A DNA stretch of 64,000 nucleotides, from contig BSYO01000004.1 in the NCBI GenBank assembly GCA_033239525.1, positions 16,034,037-16,098,036 of the forward strand. Reading direction: 5' to 3'. The translations under genes and the position numbers were made by a program. Below, piece by piece: positions 21,055 through 31,702 of this stretch. The notes beneath the pieces were generated by a model. The model searched no databases. It saw only the letters and a program-made list of their open reading frames with translations, and had not been told where the DNA came from. The DNA comes from Nepenthes gracilis. Lineage: Eukaryota; Streptophyta; Magnoliopsida; Caryophyllales; Nepenthaceae. Positions within the stretch are counted from its first letter, which is position 1, and every line of letters starts with the position of its first letter.

Positions 21055-21336
21055 TGGTCGCTCGATGGGTGTAGTTCAATTAGAACTGCTCTATTTTGGT
21101 GGCCGAGGATCCGAAGCCTATCTTGAAAAACTCCTTCTCCACCTTTGGATTCTCGTGGCGGGGCGGTGATGGTGGGTTTTCCCCCAAGAACGTCGGTTTA
21201 TATCCAATCTGAGACTGTCTCATCACTGAGGCTCGAGTCTAGCCCATCCTCTTTGCCCAATTCAGGTTCTGATGATGCTACAACCATTTTGAAGGAGGTG
21301 GCTTATGCCTCTAAGGATCTGGATTTAGTGGAGATG

Positions 21337-21656
21337 CTCTTTTTTTTTTTTTGGTAAGTAAGTATTTTGGATCTATGGGAGAAAAATTTACAGATTCGAT
21401 ATTTTAACTCGAGTATTTTAACTTGGGAGTAAAACATAACCCGCTGGGGCATACCCCGAGCGACAAGTACATCCAGGAGTACAAAACAGACCTCTAGGAG
21501 GCCAACGTTCTACAGAACCTATAGGAAATGAAGAATATTACATTACAAAACAGCCGGCGCTATAAAGCCCCGCAGCAACATAGAAGATCCCCAATCCATG
21601 TGATCTACATAGCTAGAGAATCTACAGCAACAACCAAGTCACCAATATGATCCAGG
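21337..21656 (-). mobile_element. 5'-truncated LINE tail N5, 320 bp
   Basis: The 12-bp repeat TTAGTGGAGATG at 21325-21336 and 21657-21668 flanks a minus-strand tail. It has the 'TTTTACTCCCAAGT' hairpin subtype also seen in P2, P3, P4 and N15, with about 120 bp of 3' body. It split the ORF1 region of P1. Confidence 0.85.
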
Positions 21657-21668
21657 TTAGTGGAGATG

Positions 21669-22392
21669 GTCTCTGGCCGCGCTGAGCAATCAGTCCATGA
21701 TTCTGATTTTACTCGGGGTGTGGAGGTTTTCTCACCCTTGTCGGCTCTGTCAGATAGAGCTGAGGGGATTGATGCTGGTTCATCTCTGTTGATGCTGGAT
21801 TGTTGCGATGTTGGTAGCAGATCGGCCGTCTCTGGATTGGGTGATGGCACTCTCGCTGCTGACTCTTCTGATGCCCCTGCCATCTGTTATGTTGAATTTG
21901 TGGCTCCGGATGGAGTGTCTGGGGCTTTCCAATGTGCATTGGATGTGAATAAACAGTCGGCAGTGCCTATGCTTGCTGCTGGTGCCTCTGAAGAGAAATG
22001 TGAGGTGCCTTCTGCAGTGATGCCCTGCGTGACCCCCTCTCTGCTGTTGTCGCTCTCCTTGTGGTTGCAGGAGATGATGTGGTGTTGGCCCATGTTTCCT
22101 CACCTGTTAATGTTGCTCCTGGTCCGTCAGCCGAGATTGATCCTGATTTTTCTCCTGAATCTATCTCTCGAATTGCTCGGACATCTTTGTTTGAACCAGT
22201 TGATTCCATTTGTCCGCCTGTCTCATGCAACTCGTGGATTGCAATCCTCCTGTTGTGTCTCATGTCGGGGATGTGGATGCTGGTCACGGCCCCCAAAAGA
22301 AGCCGGGCACCACTTATTTGCCCTCCCTTTGGGAAATGGAGGAGTTGCAACATAAAGAATGGAAAAGGGCTAAGGCTCGTAGACGCAGCTAG
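21669..22392 (+). pseudogene. ORF1 linker and C-terminal remnant (P1)
   Basis: Past N5, Ser/Asp-rich sequence continues through several frames. It includes FSPESISRIARTS (about 22157-22195), equivalent to the TPxSIxRI block, and KEWKRAKARRRS near 22358-22392, equivalent to the W plus basic tail. Frameshifts separate the pieces. Confidence 0.5.
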
Positions 22393-23134
22393 CCAAAAGG
22401 GCTAACCCGATAATGCTTGCCACTGTGCAGGTAGAGATCTTTGTTGGCTGCTGAAGTGCATTTTGGGTTGATTGGTTAGGTCCTTTTGTGATTTGATCGT
22501 GGCGGCCGGGAATGGTTTCTTTGGATCCTTGCATACTGTGAAATCATTTCTTTGGTTTCTTTAGTTTTTTCGGTATTCTGTGTATTGCAAGCTAATGCAT
22601 TTGGCGGTGCCTGCTAATGCATTTGGAGGCCTCTCTGACCTGGGTGGTGTGCTGAAGCGATCTCAACTGTGCCTGGTGTTGGGAGCTGAAGTCGCTGCTG
22701 GTTTCTTTGGAGGCATGGTGGGAGCCATCGCTGATGAACTCGAGCTTGGCTGTTTCTTTGCCGGAGGCCCAATCTGGACTAGAAGCTGATCATGGTGCAG
22801 ATTGTGTTCCTTATACTGGGCAGTTGCCAGTATGTCCTATGCTGAAGCTAGGCTCGGCTGCAATGCAAGATCTGGTCTGGTGTTGTTTAAGGCTGATCAG
22901 CAAGATTGTGCTTGCAATGTTGACGGTTTTGTGTCTCCTTTATGTAACTTCAAATTACATATTTGAACGTTGTGCTCTTAGAGGCTTTTTTGGTATTATC
23001 TGATGTACCGGTTGTCGGGGTATGCCCCAGCATCTTATGTTTTAAATCCAAGTCAAAATACTTGGAGATAAAACATAGTTTTTGTAATTTTTTTCTCCCG
23101 TTAATCCAAAATACTTACTTACCAAAAAAAAAAA

Positions 23135-23628
23135 CCATTTTTCTGGAGTGCAATTTGCCAGAGTGCTTTTTGCCGAAGTGAAAATTACCGATGTGCAATT
23201 TTGCTGGAGTTCAAGCTTCCGAAGTGCATTTTTGCCGGAGTGCAATCTGCCGGTGTGCATTTTTGCCGGAGTGCATTTTGTCTGTTCCGTTCCTTTGCCC
23301 GGAATACGCAAGGCTCTGGAAGGGTTGCTTCAGGATCTCGATGGCATGATGAAGCTGGAGCTCCCATTTATGCCTTTCTTGGTGAACTTTGGTTTTTTTA
23401 GGTTGGTTTTGTTGTGGGGCCGGATTGCATCCGGTCGAATTAGATGAAATTCTCCTAGGTGAGGATTTCAATTTTCTTTTTAATTGGTTCATGACTTTGT
23501 TCATGGTGATGCTCGGGGTACGCCCTAGCTGGTTGTTCAAAATTTAAGTTGGCAAAACACTTGCCGTTAGAACATCGGTTTTGTAATTTTCAATTCTTTT
23601 AATTCATTTAACTTACTTCCCAAAAAAA
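23135..23628 (+). mobile_element. LINE 3'UTR with motif array and variant tail (P9)
   Basis: At 23146-23290 about eight degenerate units with the core GCCGGAGTGCATTTT recur every 17-20 bp. After 23430 comes a variant tail: GCTCGGGGTACGCCCTAGC, arms around TTGGCAAAACACTTGCC, then AACTTACTTCCC plus A7. The same tail subtype is seen in minus orientation at 46620 and 52411. P1 inserted at its left side; its upstream part is not visible. Confidence 0.65.
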
Positions 23629-24379
23629 GTAAAGTCTTGCTTGCGGATTTTAATTCTTTTCACGACTTTGCATATATAAGAATATCATATGCATAGAGAA
23701 GATTTAATATTCCTACTATTGAAAAGAAGATTGACTTTAAGGGCTTTTAGATACAAATTTTCTTCACAATTGCACATGTCGAAACTTCCTGATTGTTCAA
23801 TCAAACTTATACAAATGTACATATCACTTAATTAACATTTAAGCATGGGAAAATTATGCAAATTATCGTTCAATGTCTCTGGTGAGCAGTACTCACGTGA
23901 TCAGTGTCCGAATACACATAATCGGTTAATTCTCAAAATTTCGGACATTCAATGGGTAATTTATCAAATTCATAGCATGGGTATTCATAATCCTTAGTCA
24001 TTTTATGCATCAAACTCCAAATCAAGGCTTAAACGGGGTCCGGGCACGGGTTTGGGTATTCTTGAGCAAATTTCCACACAAAATCACAAATTTGGATATC
24101 CAATCGATAAATCAACAAGTCTGAGTCATGGGTAATCATATTCTTGTCCGAAATTAAGTAAAATCTCCAAATATTTGTGGATAAATCATTTGGACATGGG
24201 GTTAGGGTTTCCGTGTCCGAAACTGATCAAAATTACGTATTTGAGCATGGGTTTCACATATATGCATGCTTAGGTATTGAAAACTACAAAATATAAACCT
24301 AACAGAGTATCAGAATAAGGATACTAGAAGAAAATGAAATAAAAATGTAAGAAAATGAAAGATAATGAGATGAGTGCAC
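23629..24379. other. AT-rich sequence with no recognised repeat
   Basis: These 750 bp lack the LINE tail, the T/G-rich bodies and the motif arrays. Weak recurrences of CATGGGT-type words occur (near 23985, 24128, 24200, 24247) together with GTCCGAAA words. No open frame worth calling, RNA gene or promoter could be supported. It may be the oldest target DNA in the window or an unrelated element. Confidence 0.5.
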
Positions 24380-26631
24380 TTTTTTTTTGGTAAGTAAGTG
24401 TGTATTTTGGATTAACGGGAGTAAAATTTACAAAAAAAATATGTTATAACTCTAAGTTTTTTGACTTGGAGTTAGAACATAAAATGCTAGGGCATAAATT
24501 TTGTTAAATCGGGTACATCAAAGAATTCCTCAAAAAAACCTAAGAGGAACTATCTAACAGAAGAACAGAAAAAATAATACTGTCATTATACATAATCTAA
24601 CGCAAAAAAGTTACTCCCGAGAAGACCAGAACAACAACATCCGATCACCCCGCAGCAACTAACTACATCACACCGGATCTGCCGACAACCCAAAGCACCC
24701 TAGTTCTCCAATAGCAGGGAGCACATGGCAGCTACAAACACACATCATCTGCACACACCAGGAGTTACTATCAATTCAGCAACAAACTGCATCAATAATG
24801 CCAATTAAAATTTGAGCGAAAAGCGCCATCGGCATTTACCGCCACCGCAACAAGCATCGGACCATCAATATCATCTAGTATTCCGTTCAAGACAGCCGCA
24901 AATGAACTACGAAAATTTAAGCTAATACGCACTGCCTCCACACTCCACGGATAGTTCCAAGTGCACAGGTGCCAAGTTCACAGAGCATCAAGGTGCAACC
25001 CAGCACGGGAAGGGAAGCATGCGAAAACGTCCATCCAATCTGGCGAGAGAATGAACACGAGCCTCACTTTGTTGGCACCACCAACAGCGATCCATGGCGA
25101 CCATCATCTAGTGAAGGCGCAGATTACAAGATTGTCATGAAAACATGCAAATCGTCATCTACAGTTTCCATCAGGGCAAAATAAGAGCAGCCTCACCCAC
25201 ACAGATTCATAGCTTCAGCACTGCAGACTACCTAGCTTCACATTGCTCTCAAAAGACAGTCCGCCTTCGGTATTGAGACTCAGCAATCACAGGCATCGAG
25301 AAGACAGTTCCACACCCCTCCTTCAGCAACCGAGTTGCATGCCTTTAGGTAGCATCCACAGCAGAAGCCTGCAACCTTCAGGTATAGGCCAAGAGCAGCA
25401 TGTCCCTTTCCTCATGGGCTATATTACACCAGAGGCGGCAATACTAACCTCTGCAATTAATAGAAGATTCCAACCAAGAGCAAAAACTCGTTACAAACTT
25501 CAGTTCAAACCAACAAGCAACTGGACATTGTACTGGTATATGCACCAGAAAATGTAACACGCGTCCAGCTCAAAACATGGGCTGCCATCCACTGAAAGAG
25601 ACTACAGGGACTGAATTCATCTTAAAGAGACTACAGGGACTGAATTTCATCACATCAGTCATGCCCAGCTTCAGTCTCTGCACAGCCATCCACTGAAACA
25701 GCAAAGAGGAAAACTGCCAATACCAGCAATTTCCTAAAAGGCTACATCCCATACCTCAGCATCAACGAGATTACTCCAGCCTCAGCACCAGGAACCCCTA
25801 ACACCAACGAGTGCCTCCAGCAGCAACCGAAGGCATCTTGGATCGAGATCATTACAGCCATTTCATCTTGGTAACCAAAGCAATACACTTTACACAAGCC
25901 CACGGTGCTTCAGCAAGTAGCACACCACACACCAGAGAGTCATCAACATCATACACCTGCGACAAATGTCCACATTATATCTATCGTGCTAACCGCCACA
26001 GGCATAACAATCCTTGCTTCAGCTTGAGGAAGCAAAGAGGCCAAGACAACGTGTTCCAGCATCACACCGCGCACCACGCCAATTTGACAATCAGGACCAG
26101 CAAGTCAGTCTTCTACCGGCCACCAGCATCATTCAGAATCCCGGGAAAAGCCTTAGTCGAAAATAGAGCGGCGAGATGCAAAATTGCCCATCGAGAGGCC
26201 AGCAAGACTTTCCCACGCCAATGAACCAAATGGCAGAGTTCACAATAAAACAGTACATCACTTAACATTGTCCAGTATCCACCCAAACAACTAACATCAG
26301 CACCAAAACCCACAGAGATCTACCACGATGCGAATGCAGCATAATCACATCCCCATCCAAACACCACAGTGCAACGAACCAAACCCCATTCAAAAGCACC
26401 AAAGCATCAGGTCATCCCCACATCAAGATCAAGCACCGAATGCCAGTATACCACAAACAGCATCATCGCCCGATTCATAGACAATAAATTCAGCATACCA
26501 AGCATCCGGTGCCACTCTATGCATTCAACCCAACAACCTACCTATTCATCACAGGAGGGCCAGGCCATCCAATCGGCATAAAGCATGATCACAGCAGAGA
26601 AAATTAGAGAAGACAGGCGAGAGTACCAGAC
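24380..26631 (-). mobile_element. LINE-derived element N6, 3' part
   Basis: Poly(T) and GGTAAGTAAGTGTGTATTTTGG at 24380 start a minus-strand tail with the TTATAACTCTAAGT/ACTTGGAGTTA hairpin. Part of the usual GGGCATACCCCGAG block is altered (24488-24515). The following 2 kb is CAG-rich non-coding 3' body; its first 100 bp (CAAAAAAGTTACTCCCGAGA) closely match N18 at 60930-60965. No ORF1 or ORF2 motif is seen. The 5' end and right TSD are not identified; N7 interrupts it at 26632. Confidence 0.65.
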
Positions 26632-27455
26632 TTTTTTTTTTTTGGTAAGTAAGTATTTTGGATTATAGGGAGAAAAAATTACAAAAAACTATGATTTAAA
26701 TCCAAGTATTTTGACTTGGAATTAAATCATAAAAAGCTAGGGCATACCCCGAGCAAACGGTACAACCGAAATACTAAAATAGTCTCTAAGGGGACAACGT
26801 TCAATAAAAAAACAACATATGTAATCTGAAAATACATATACGCAAACACACTATCATCAACAGTGGTGCAACTACTTACCAAAAAAAAAAATCAACAGTG
26901 GTGCAACGCAAGCAACACCCGGGCTTCACCAGGATCAGCAGAGACAGCCATCAAACTGCCTGTGCACCCAATTAGCCTAGGAGCCATTCAGCAAAGGAAA
27001 GGAGCCCTGGCACCTACCCAATGCCACATAGCAGCTAAAGCATCAGCAGCTATACTTCAGACGACAGAATAACACCACGGGGCTACACGTGATATCAAGC
27101 ATGCAGCTGGCTTCATCAGCACTGGATATCTACAGCAGGCATCAGCAGCACAGAAAAGAGTTCAGCAGCTCATCACTGCAATCCAAGGCAGTACCAAACG
27201 GAAGGCCACACCCAGTCCAGAACTGCGACCAATTCAAAGAGCAAAAGCCTCACCATCCATCAGATCCCCGATTCAGGACCACACATCAAACCTCAAGCCA
27301 AGTTTCACCAAACCGCCATTTCAGGAGCAGCAAATCAGCACACAGAAATTACCAGCAGGGCCAGCAAACAAACGGTACATCAGATAATCCCACAATAGCT
27401 TCTAAGACACCAAAGGAGGCAAAAGCTGCATTCTTCTTTTCCTTTTATTCACATT
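26632..27455 (-). mobile_element. 5'-truncated LINE-derived element N7
   Basis: The minus-strand tail starts at 26632 with stem arms ATCCAAGT/ACTTGGA, GGGCATACCCCGAG and CTCTAAGGGG. About 550 bp of CAG-rich body follow and no coding motif is seen. An 18-bp insertion lies at 26873-26890. The right boundary is set provisionally at the next poly(T). Confidence 0.55.
26873..26890 (+). mobile_element. 18-bp LINE tail insertion
   Basis: The insert is just TACTTACC plus ten A residues. It lies between the 17-bp repeats ATCAACAGTGGTGCAAC (26856-26872 and 26891-26907). Only eight templated nucleotides of the LINE 3' end were copied. Confidence 0.8.
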
Positions 27456-27647
27456 TTTTTTTTGGGACAACACCAAAATACCCGAGCTACGCAAGCAGCC
27501 CAAGTATCAGAAAAAAACAAAGTATCGAAAAAAGACTAACTAAACAAAACCGGGAGCCTCGCCCAAATGAGAGCAAGCCAGACTAGGGAACGGGGAGAAC
27601 GGGGAGAACGGCAAAATTAGATGGATTTGAACTCTTAGGCTTCGATC
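27456..27647 (-). mobile_element. Possible unrelated retroposon 3' end
   Basis: A poly(T) run (27456-27463) is followed by GGGACAACACCAAAATACCC and about 180 bp unlike the main LINE tail. The 8-bp word TTCACATT occurs at 27448-27455 and 27648-27655 and could be a TSD. The right side includes a short tandem GGGGAGAACG repeat (27591-27613). Weakly supported. Confidence 0.3.
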
Positions 27648-27737
27648 TTCACATTCTTATTTTTTTTGGTAAGTAAGTATTTTGTATTAAAGGGAGAAAA
27701 ATTATACATCCTATGCATTTATTCCAAGTATTTTGAC

Positions 27738-27837
27738 NNNNNNNNNNNNNNNNNNNNNNNNNNNNNNNNNNNNNNNNNNNNNNNNNNNNNNNNNNNNNNN
27801 NNNNNNNNNNNNNNNNNNNNNNNNNNNNNNNNNNNNN
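27738..27837. other. Assembly gap (100 N)
   Basis: Exactly 100 N lie inside the tail hairpin of N8. The left flank ends ATTCCAAGTATTTTGAC and the right flank begins TTGGAGTTAATAC. Other copies read straight through from GAC to TTGGAGTT, so probably little or no sequence is missing. Confidence 0.95.
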
Positions 27838-28019
27838 TTGGAGTTAATACATAAAACTCTAGGGCATACCCCGAGCAGTTTGTACATCAAAATACACACA
27901 CAAAAAAAGACACACAACCTAGGGGTCCTCCATGGGGACAATGTTCAACAAAATCGACAAAATCCCAACATCGATATCACCATACTACTCCGAATCATCA
28001 CCACTTCAGCATCATCATG

Positions 28020-29456
28020 GCAATGCCTTTATGATCCCGTCTGAAGCACCTTGGCGTTAGTACAAGTTTGGGAGGCGGCGTAAAGCTGCTTCCATGAAAA
28101 ACCGGACTTCTCATGCATAAAAACCTGCTGCTGCAGGTTTGGAAGGGGGGTCTTTGTGCCTTGCTGCTTCCTTTTTTGCTGTATTGGCTGGAACCTAATC
28201 TGCTGGCCCTGTTGCAGCTGTAATAATGCTGTCTGTTTTCTCTGGACCCAGCTGATGCAAGTATGCCTCTGAACATGAAGCTGGAATTTCCATCTATGCA
28301 GCTCCTTTGGATAGTGTTGGAGATTGTCGGTTTCATTGGATTGTTTGGGGTAGATCTGGGGCTTTGTTTTACTTTGCTGCTGATGGAAATCTTATTAGAT
28401 GGGTTGCTGAATGCTGCATCAGATCGATTGTCTTATGTTGAATCTGGTAGGCTCTTATAGCTAATGGTGGGACCTAGTCCTGTTCTGAAGGTTTGCTGTG
28501 TTGTAGCTGCGTGATGATGCAAATTGGCTGAATGCTGGCAGCATCTTGTTTGAAGCTTTGATTCTGTTCAGGCTGGCAGATGGAAAGCAGCTGAGTTTTG
28601 TTGGAAATTTGGCTGAATGACTTTTCCTGGGATGCATAGGCTTATATGTGGTGTGCCCCTTCTGGTTGAATCGATGATGGTATTTGGGGGGGTGTGTTGC
28701 AGCTGCCTATTAGGTGCGTGTACTGCGGTGAGTTCTTGCATTCGGGCCGGTCCTGCTGCTGGCGGTGTTGGATTTGGCCCTATGCTGTAGGGTGCCTTTT
28801 TTGATGTTGATGCCACTTGCTGGTGGGCGTTGATCCTGCTGCAAATGGATTAAACTTGGCTGAATTGGCTCTGATGGTTTTTTGGTATGCCTGGAGAAGG
28901 TTTGGCTGGAGCTGGTGGAGACGTGATTACTCTTGATGCCAGTCTCTGGATTTGGTGCTAGAATGGTGCAGATTTCGGGAGCTGTGCTGGAAGGCAGCTG
29001 ATGTCGGTTTCCTTGCTTAATTAGCTGGAGGCTGGTTTTTATTCTTTTGCTGTAGATCGATGAGATCTTGATGATGATCTTGGCTGATAATCAGGCGATC
29101 CTGAATTGGATGACCTGGATGTGTATGCTTGTTATCCTGGATCCATGTGGTGACTTGGCTGTTCGAAGGCTGGCGGTTACGATAAATGTAGCTGTTGGTT
29201 AACTGCAGCGCCGGCTGTCTTGGGATCAGTGGGCTGGTGCCGCTGTTTTGTGATGTAATATTCTTCATTTTCTATAGGTTCTGTAGAATGTCGACCTCTT
29301 AGAGGTCAGTTATGTACCCCCGTTTGTACTTGTCGCTCGGGGTATGCCCCAGCGGGTAATGTTTTACTCCCAAGTCAAAACACTTGGCGTAAAATATCGA
29401 AATTTGTAATTTTTTCTCCCTTTAATCCAAAATACTTACTTACCAAAAAAAAAAAA
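28020..29456 (+). mobile_element. 5'-truncated LINE-derived element P2
   Basis: The 17-bp repeat ACTTCAGCATCATCATG at 28003-28019 and 29457-29473 flanks 1.44 kb of plus-strand T/G-rich sequence. It ends with GACCTCTTAGAGGTC, CTCGGGGTATGCCCC, a TTTACTCCCAAGT-type hairpin and ACTTACTTACC plus poly(A). The 3' body matches that of P4 near 45290-45640. No ORF motif was recognised. Confidence 0.85.
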
Positions 29457-29473
29457 ACTTCAGCATCATCATG

Positions 29474-29622
29474 CTACTTCGGATGATCACCACATCGGCT
29501 TCATCAAGTCACTCCGAAACCAACGCACTCCGGTCCTAATCACCTTGTACTCACAATTTTGCTTCGACAAGGCCAACTCCGTCCTCATAAGCATGCGCTC
29601 ACAAATTAACTCCGGCCTAAGC
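29474..29622 (-). repeat. CACTCCG-type motif array, part 1 (N8 3'UTR)
   Basis: Degenerate units such as TCACTCCGAAACCAACG, GCACTCCGGTCC, CAACTCCGTCC and AACTCCGGCC recur. On the sense (minus) strand the core reads GGAGTG or GGAGTT. The gypsy element inserted at its end (TSD TAAGC), and the array resumes at 38303. Confidence 0.65.
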
Positions 29623-31655
29623 TGTGACGATCCGACTTTTAATATTATCAAAAGCCGTCGTCAATTCTAATTCATATAATTTATGATAAGATAAATAGAT
29701 GAGCATAAAATTTTTCTTATCTTTATTCAAACTTGAGATGCATTCTAAAGGTTAATAATCTCATAAACCCAAAATGTCACGGAAACATTCTAACATTCAT
29801 AAGCGACGGAATCAAAAATTACAAGTTTCCTCAAACAAAATAAACAAAACTCCAAAAATCTGCTCCAGCATCCTGAAAAATTTGCATAACCATAGGACTC
29901 TACTCAACTTCGTCTTCCATAAGCTTGTCATCATGATAAAATTTGCAAGAATGAGCTTTACAAAGCCCAGCAGGATACTCACATGCGATTACTGGCTTAA
30001 TTAAGCCAGTTTATGCTGATGTTGCTTTCTTTTTGCAACATTTAGCTTTTGTGTAGGTTGATTCTGATGTTTATACATGGAATCTTTACCTGCTGTTGAC
30101 TATGGACACACACTCTTGGAGCGCTAAATCTTCATTATGCTCCCGGTGTGAGGTGATTTTTGTTTATTCTTGGTGCGATTATCTGTGTTGGGTGGTTCGT
30201 TTCCCTTTCCCGGGTGGGATCATTGTCGGTTTAGTTTGATTTTGGTTTTGTCTATCTTTAACATTTATGATGAAGATGGGTCCCTGCGATTCTTTATTAG
30301 CCAATCTTGATGTTGCTTTGCAACATTCAAAAGTGTGGGTTCTCGAGCCGATGACCATGATGCTTGGAATTTTGCTTAGTAGGCTGGTTGACCTTTGGAT
30401 GTGGAAATTAGATGCTCTTGCTTTTTTCCTTGCTGATGCGTCTTGCTCGATGGTTGATCTGCGATCGGATATCTTGTAAATTGTTGATGGAAGTAGTGGG
30501 TTGGACCCAGCTGTTTTTGTGATGTAATATTTTCATTTACTATAGGTTGCGTAGAATGTTGGCCTCTAAAGTCACATTTTGTACCGCGTTTGTACTTATT
30601 TCCGAGTGGGTATGCCCAGTGGTTATGTTTTACTCCCAAGTTAAACAACTTGGAGCTAAAACATCGATTTTGTAATTTTTTCTCCCATCAATCCAAAATT
30701 CTTACTTACCAAAAAAAAAAATCCCCTCATTATGCTCCCCGGGGCGGGAGGTCATGCCTTTAACCCCGCATACGGGGCCATAGTCCATAGTTCTTATGCC
30801 ACCAAAAGGTCCCCTCCCGTGGCCCAGGAGGCATCCTCGAGTGTCACTCCAATATCCTTCAACCATCTTTAACAGCAAGTTTAATGGAAACTCGGTTCTT
30901 GGTTCGTATTCTTTATTGGCCAATCATAAAAATTCAAAAGTCGGAAGAGTTCCACTTGCTGTCCATAATCCATAGGTTTTCTTGTTCTTTACTGAAGTTC
31001 ATATCATCTATTAAAGCCGAAGCTCATTTTCAAAAGAATCCGAAGTTCTTATTGAGGGAAGAATTTCGTTAATTTCCGAAGTTCTTTTTAAATGAGAGAC
31101 CGAAGTCCTGAAACCGGAATTCTTACAAGGCCGGAGTTCATTTTAGTTCAAGCCAGAGTTCATATCCTTTAATCAAAGCAGGAGTTCGTTATCTTTCAAA
31201 ACCGGAGTTCATTTCCTTTAGTCAAAGTTTAATTTGTTCGTTGTCTTTCAAAACCGGAGTTAAATTATCTAAAACTAGAATTGAGACATTGAATGCTGCT
31301 CCTTCCCAAAAATTCGCCTTAACTGCGGACGGACTTCTTCAACAAGTCCGGACTTACATTTGCCGGAAATCCGGAGTGATCCGACGCGTTTTCACGTCGG
31401 GAATCAGAGTGTTTTCTTTCAACAAAGACGCAGCGTTTTACTCGGAAATCCGAGTTCATTTACAAGGAAATCCGGACTTCATTTGCCCAACGAAATCCGG
31501 ACTTCTTTTATTATGGAAATCGGACTTTATTAAGGAATCTGGACAGCAATTTCCTCAATGCCAATTCGGACTTCTTCACCTTTGATTTTCGGTCAACGGG
31601 CGTTGACCGGACCTGATGGTTAAAATTTCCTTATTCAAATTTTGGGTCGTTACAA
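29623..31655 (-). repeat. 3' LTR of gypsy element (left copy)
   Basis: It runs from TGTGACGATCCG to GGGTCGTTACA. It aligns with the right LTR except for three changes: replacement of right-LTR 36598-36784 by foreign sequence including P3; loss of roughly 650 bp corresponding to right-LTR 37320-37985; and small indels. It contains CCGGAGTTCATTT-type repeats at about 31000-31260. Confidence 0.85.
29987..30721 (+). mobile_element. LINE-derived insertion P3 within the left LTR
   Basis: Plus-strand T/G-rich sequence ends in a standard tail (TTTTACTCCCAAGT hairpin, TTACTTACC, poly(A) to 30721). Compared with the right LTR, 187 bp (36598-36784) are missing at this point. A 13-bp word TCATTATGCTCCC occurs at 30132-30144 and at the 3' flank (30727-30739), so the real insertion may start near 30145, leaving 29987-30131 as another unexplained replacement. 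Confidence 0.6.
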
Positions 31656-31669
31656 TCTCCCCACTTATA
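31656..31669 (-). other. Polypurine tract of gypsy element
   Basis: On the minus strand AAGTGGGGAGAT lies directly before the 3' LTR start TGTAACGACCC. It would prime plus-strand DNA synthesis. Confidence 0.7.
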
Positions 31670-31702
31670 AGAATTTCGTCCTCAAAATTTTAAATAAAGT
31701 TA

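Larger units (their letters stand above)
19807..23134 (+). mobile_element. Half-LINE P1
   Basis: This plus-strand copy has a 5' region with two ATGGCCGG-type boxes (20074-20120), ORF1, a T/G-rich 3' body and a tail at 22975-23134 (AAATCCAAGT/ACTTGGAGAT stem, ACTTACTTACC, poly(A)). N5 interrupts it at 21337-21656. No ORF2 is present. The left border beside N4 is uncertain and no TSD was found. The 3' flank is a motif array of another LINE 3'UTR. Confidence 0.7.

Noticed and set aside
27568..27613. GGGGAGAACG tandem repeat and GAGAGYA..CCAGAC words as TSD of N7
   Set aside because: The candidate repeats differ in length and sequence; there is not enough agreement to call a TSD.
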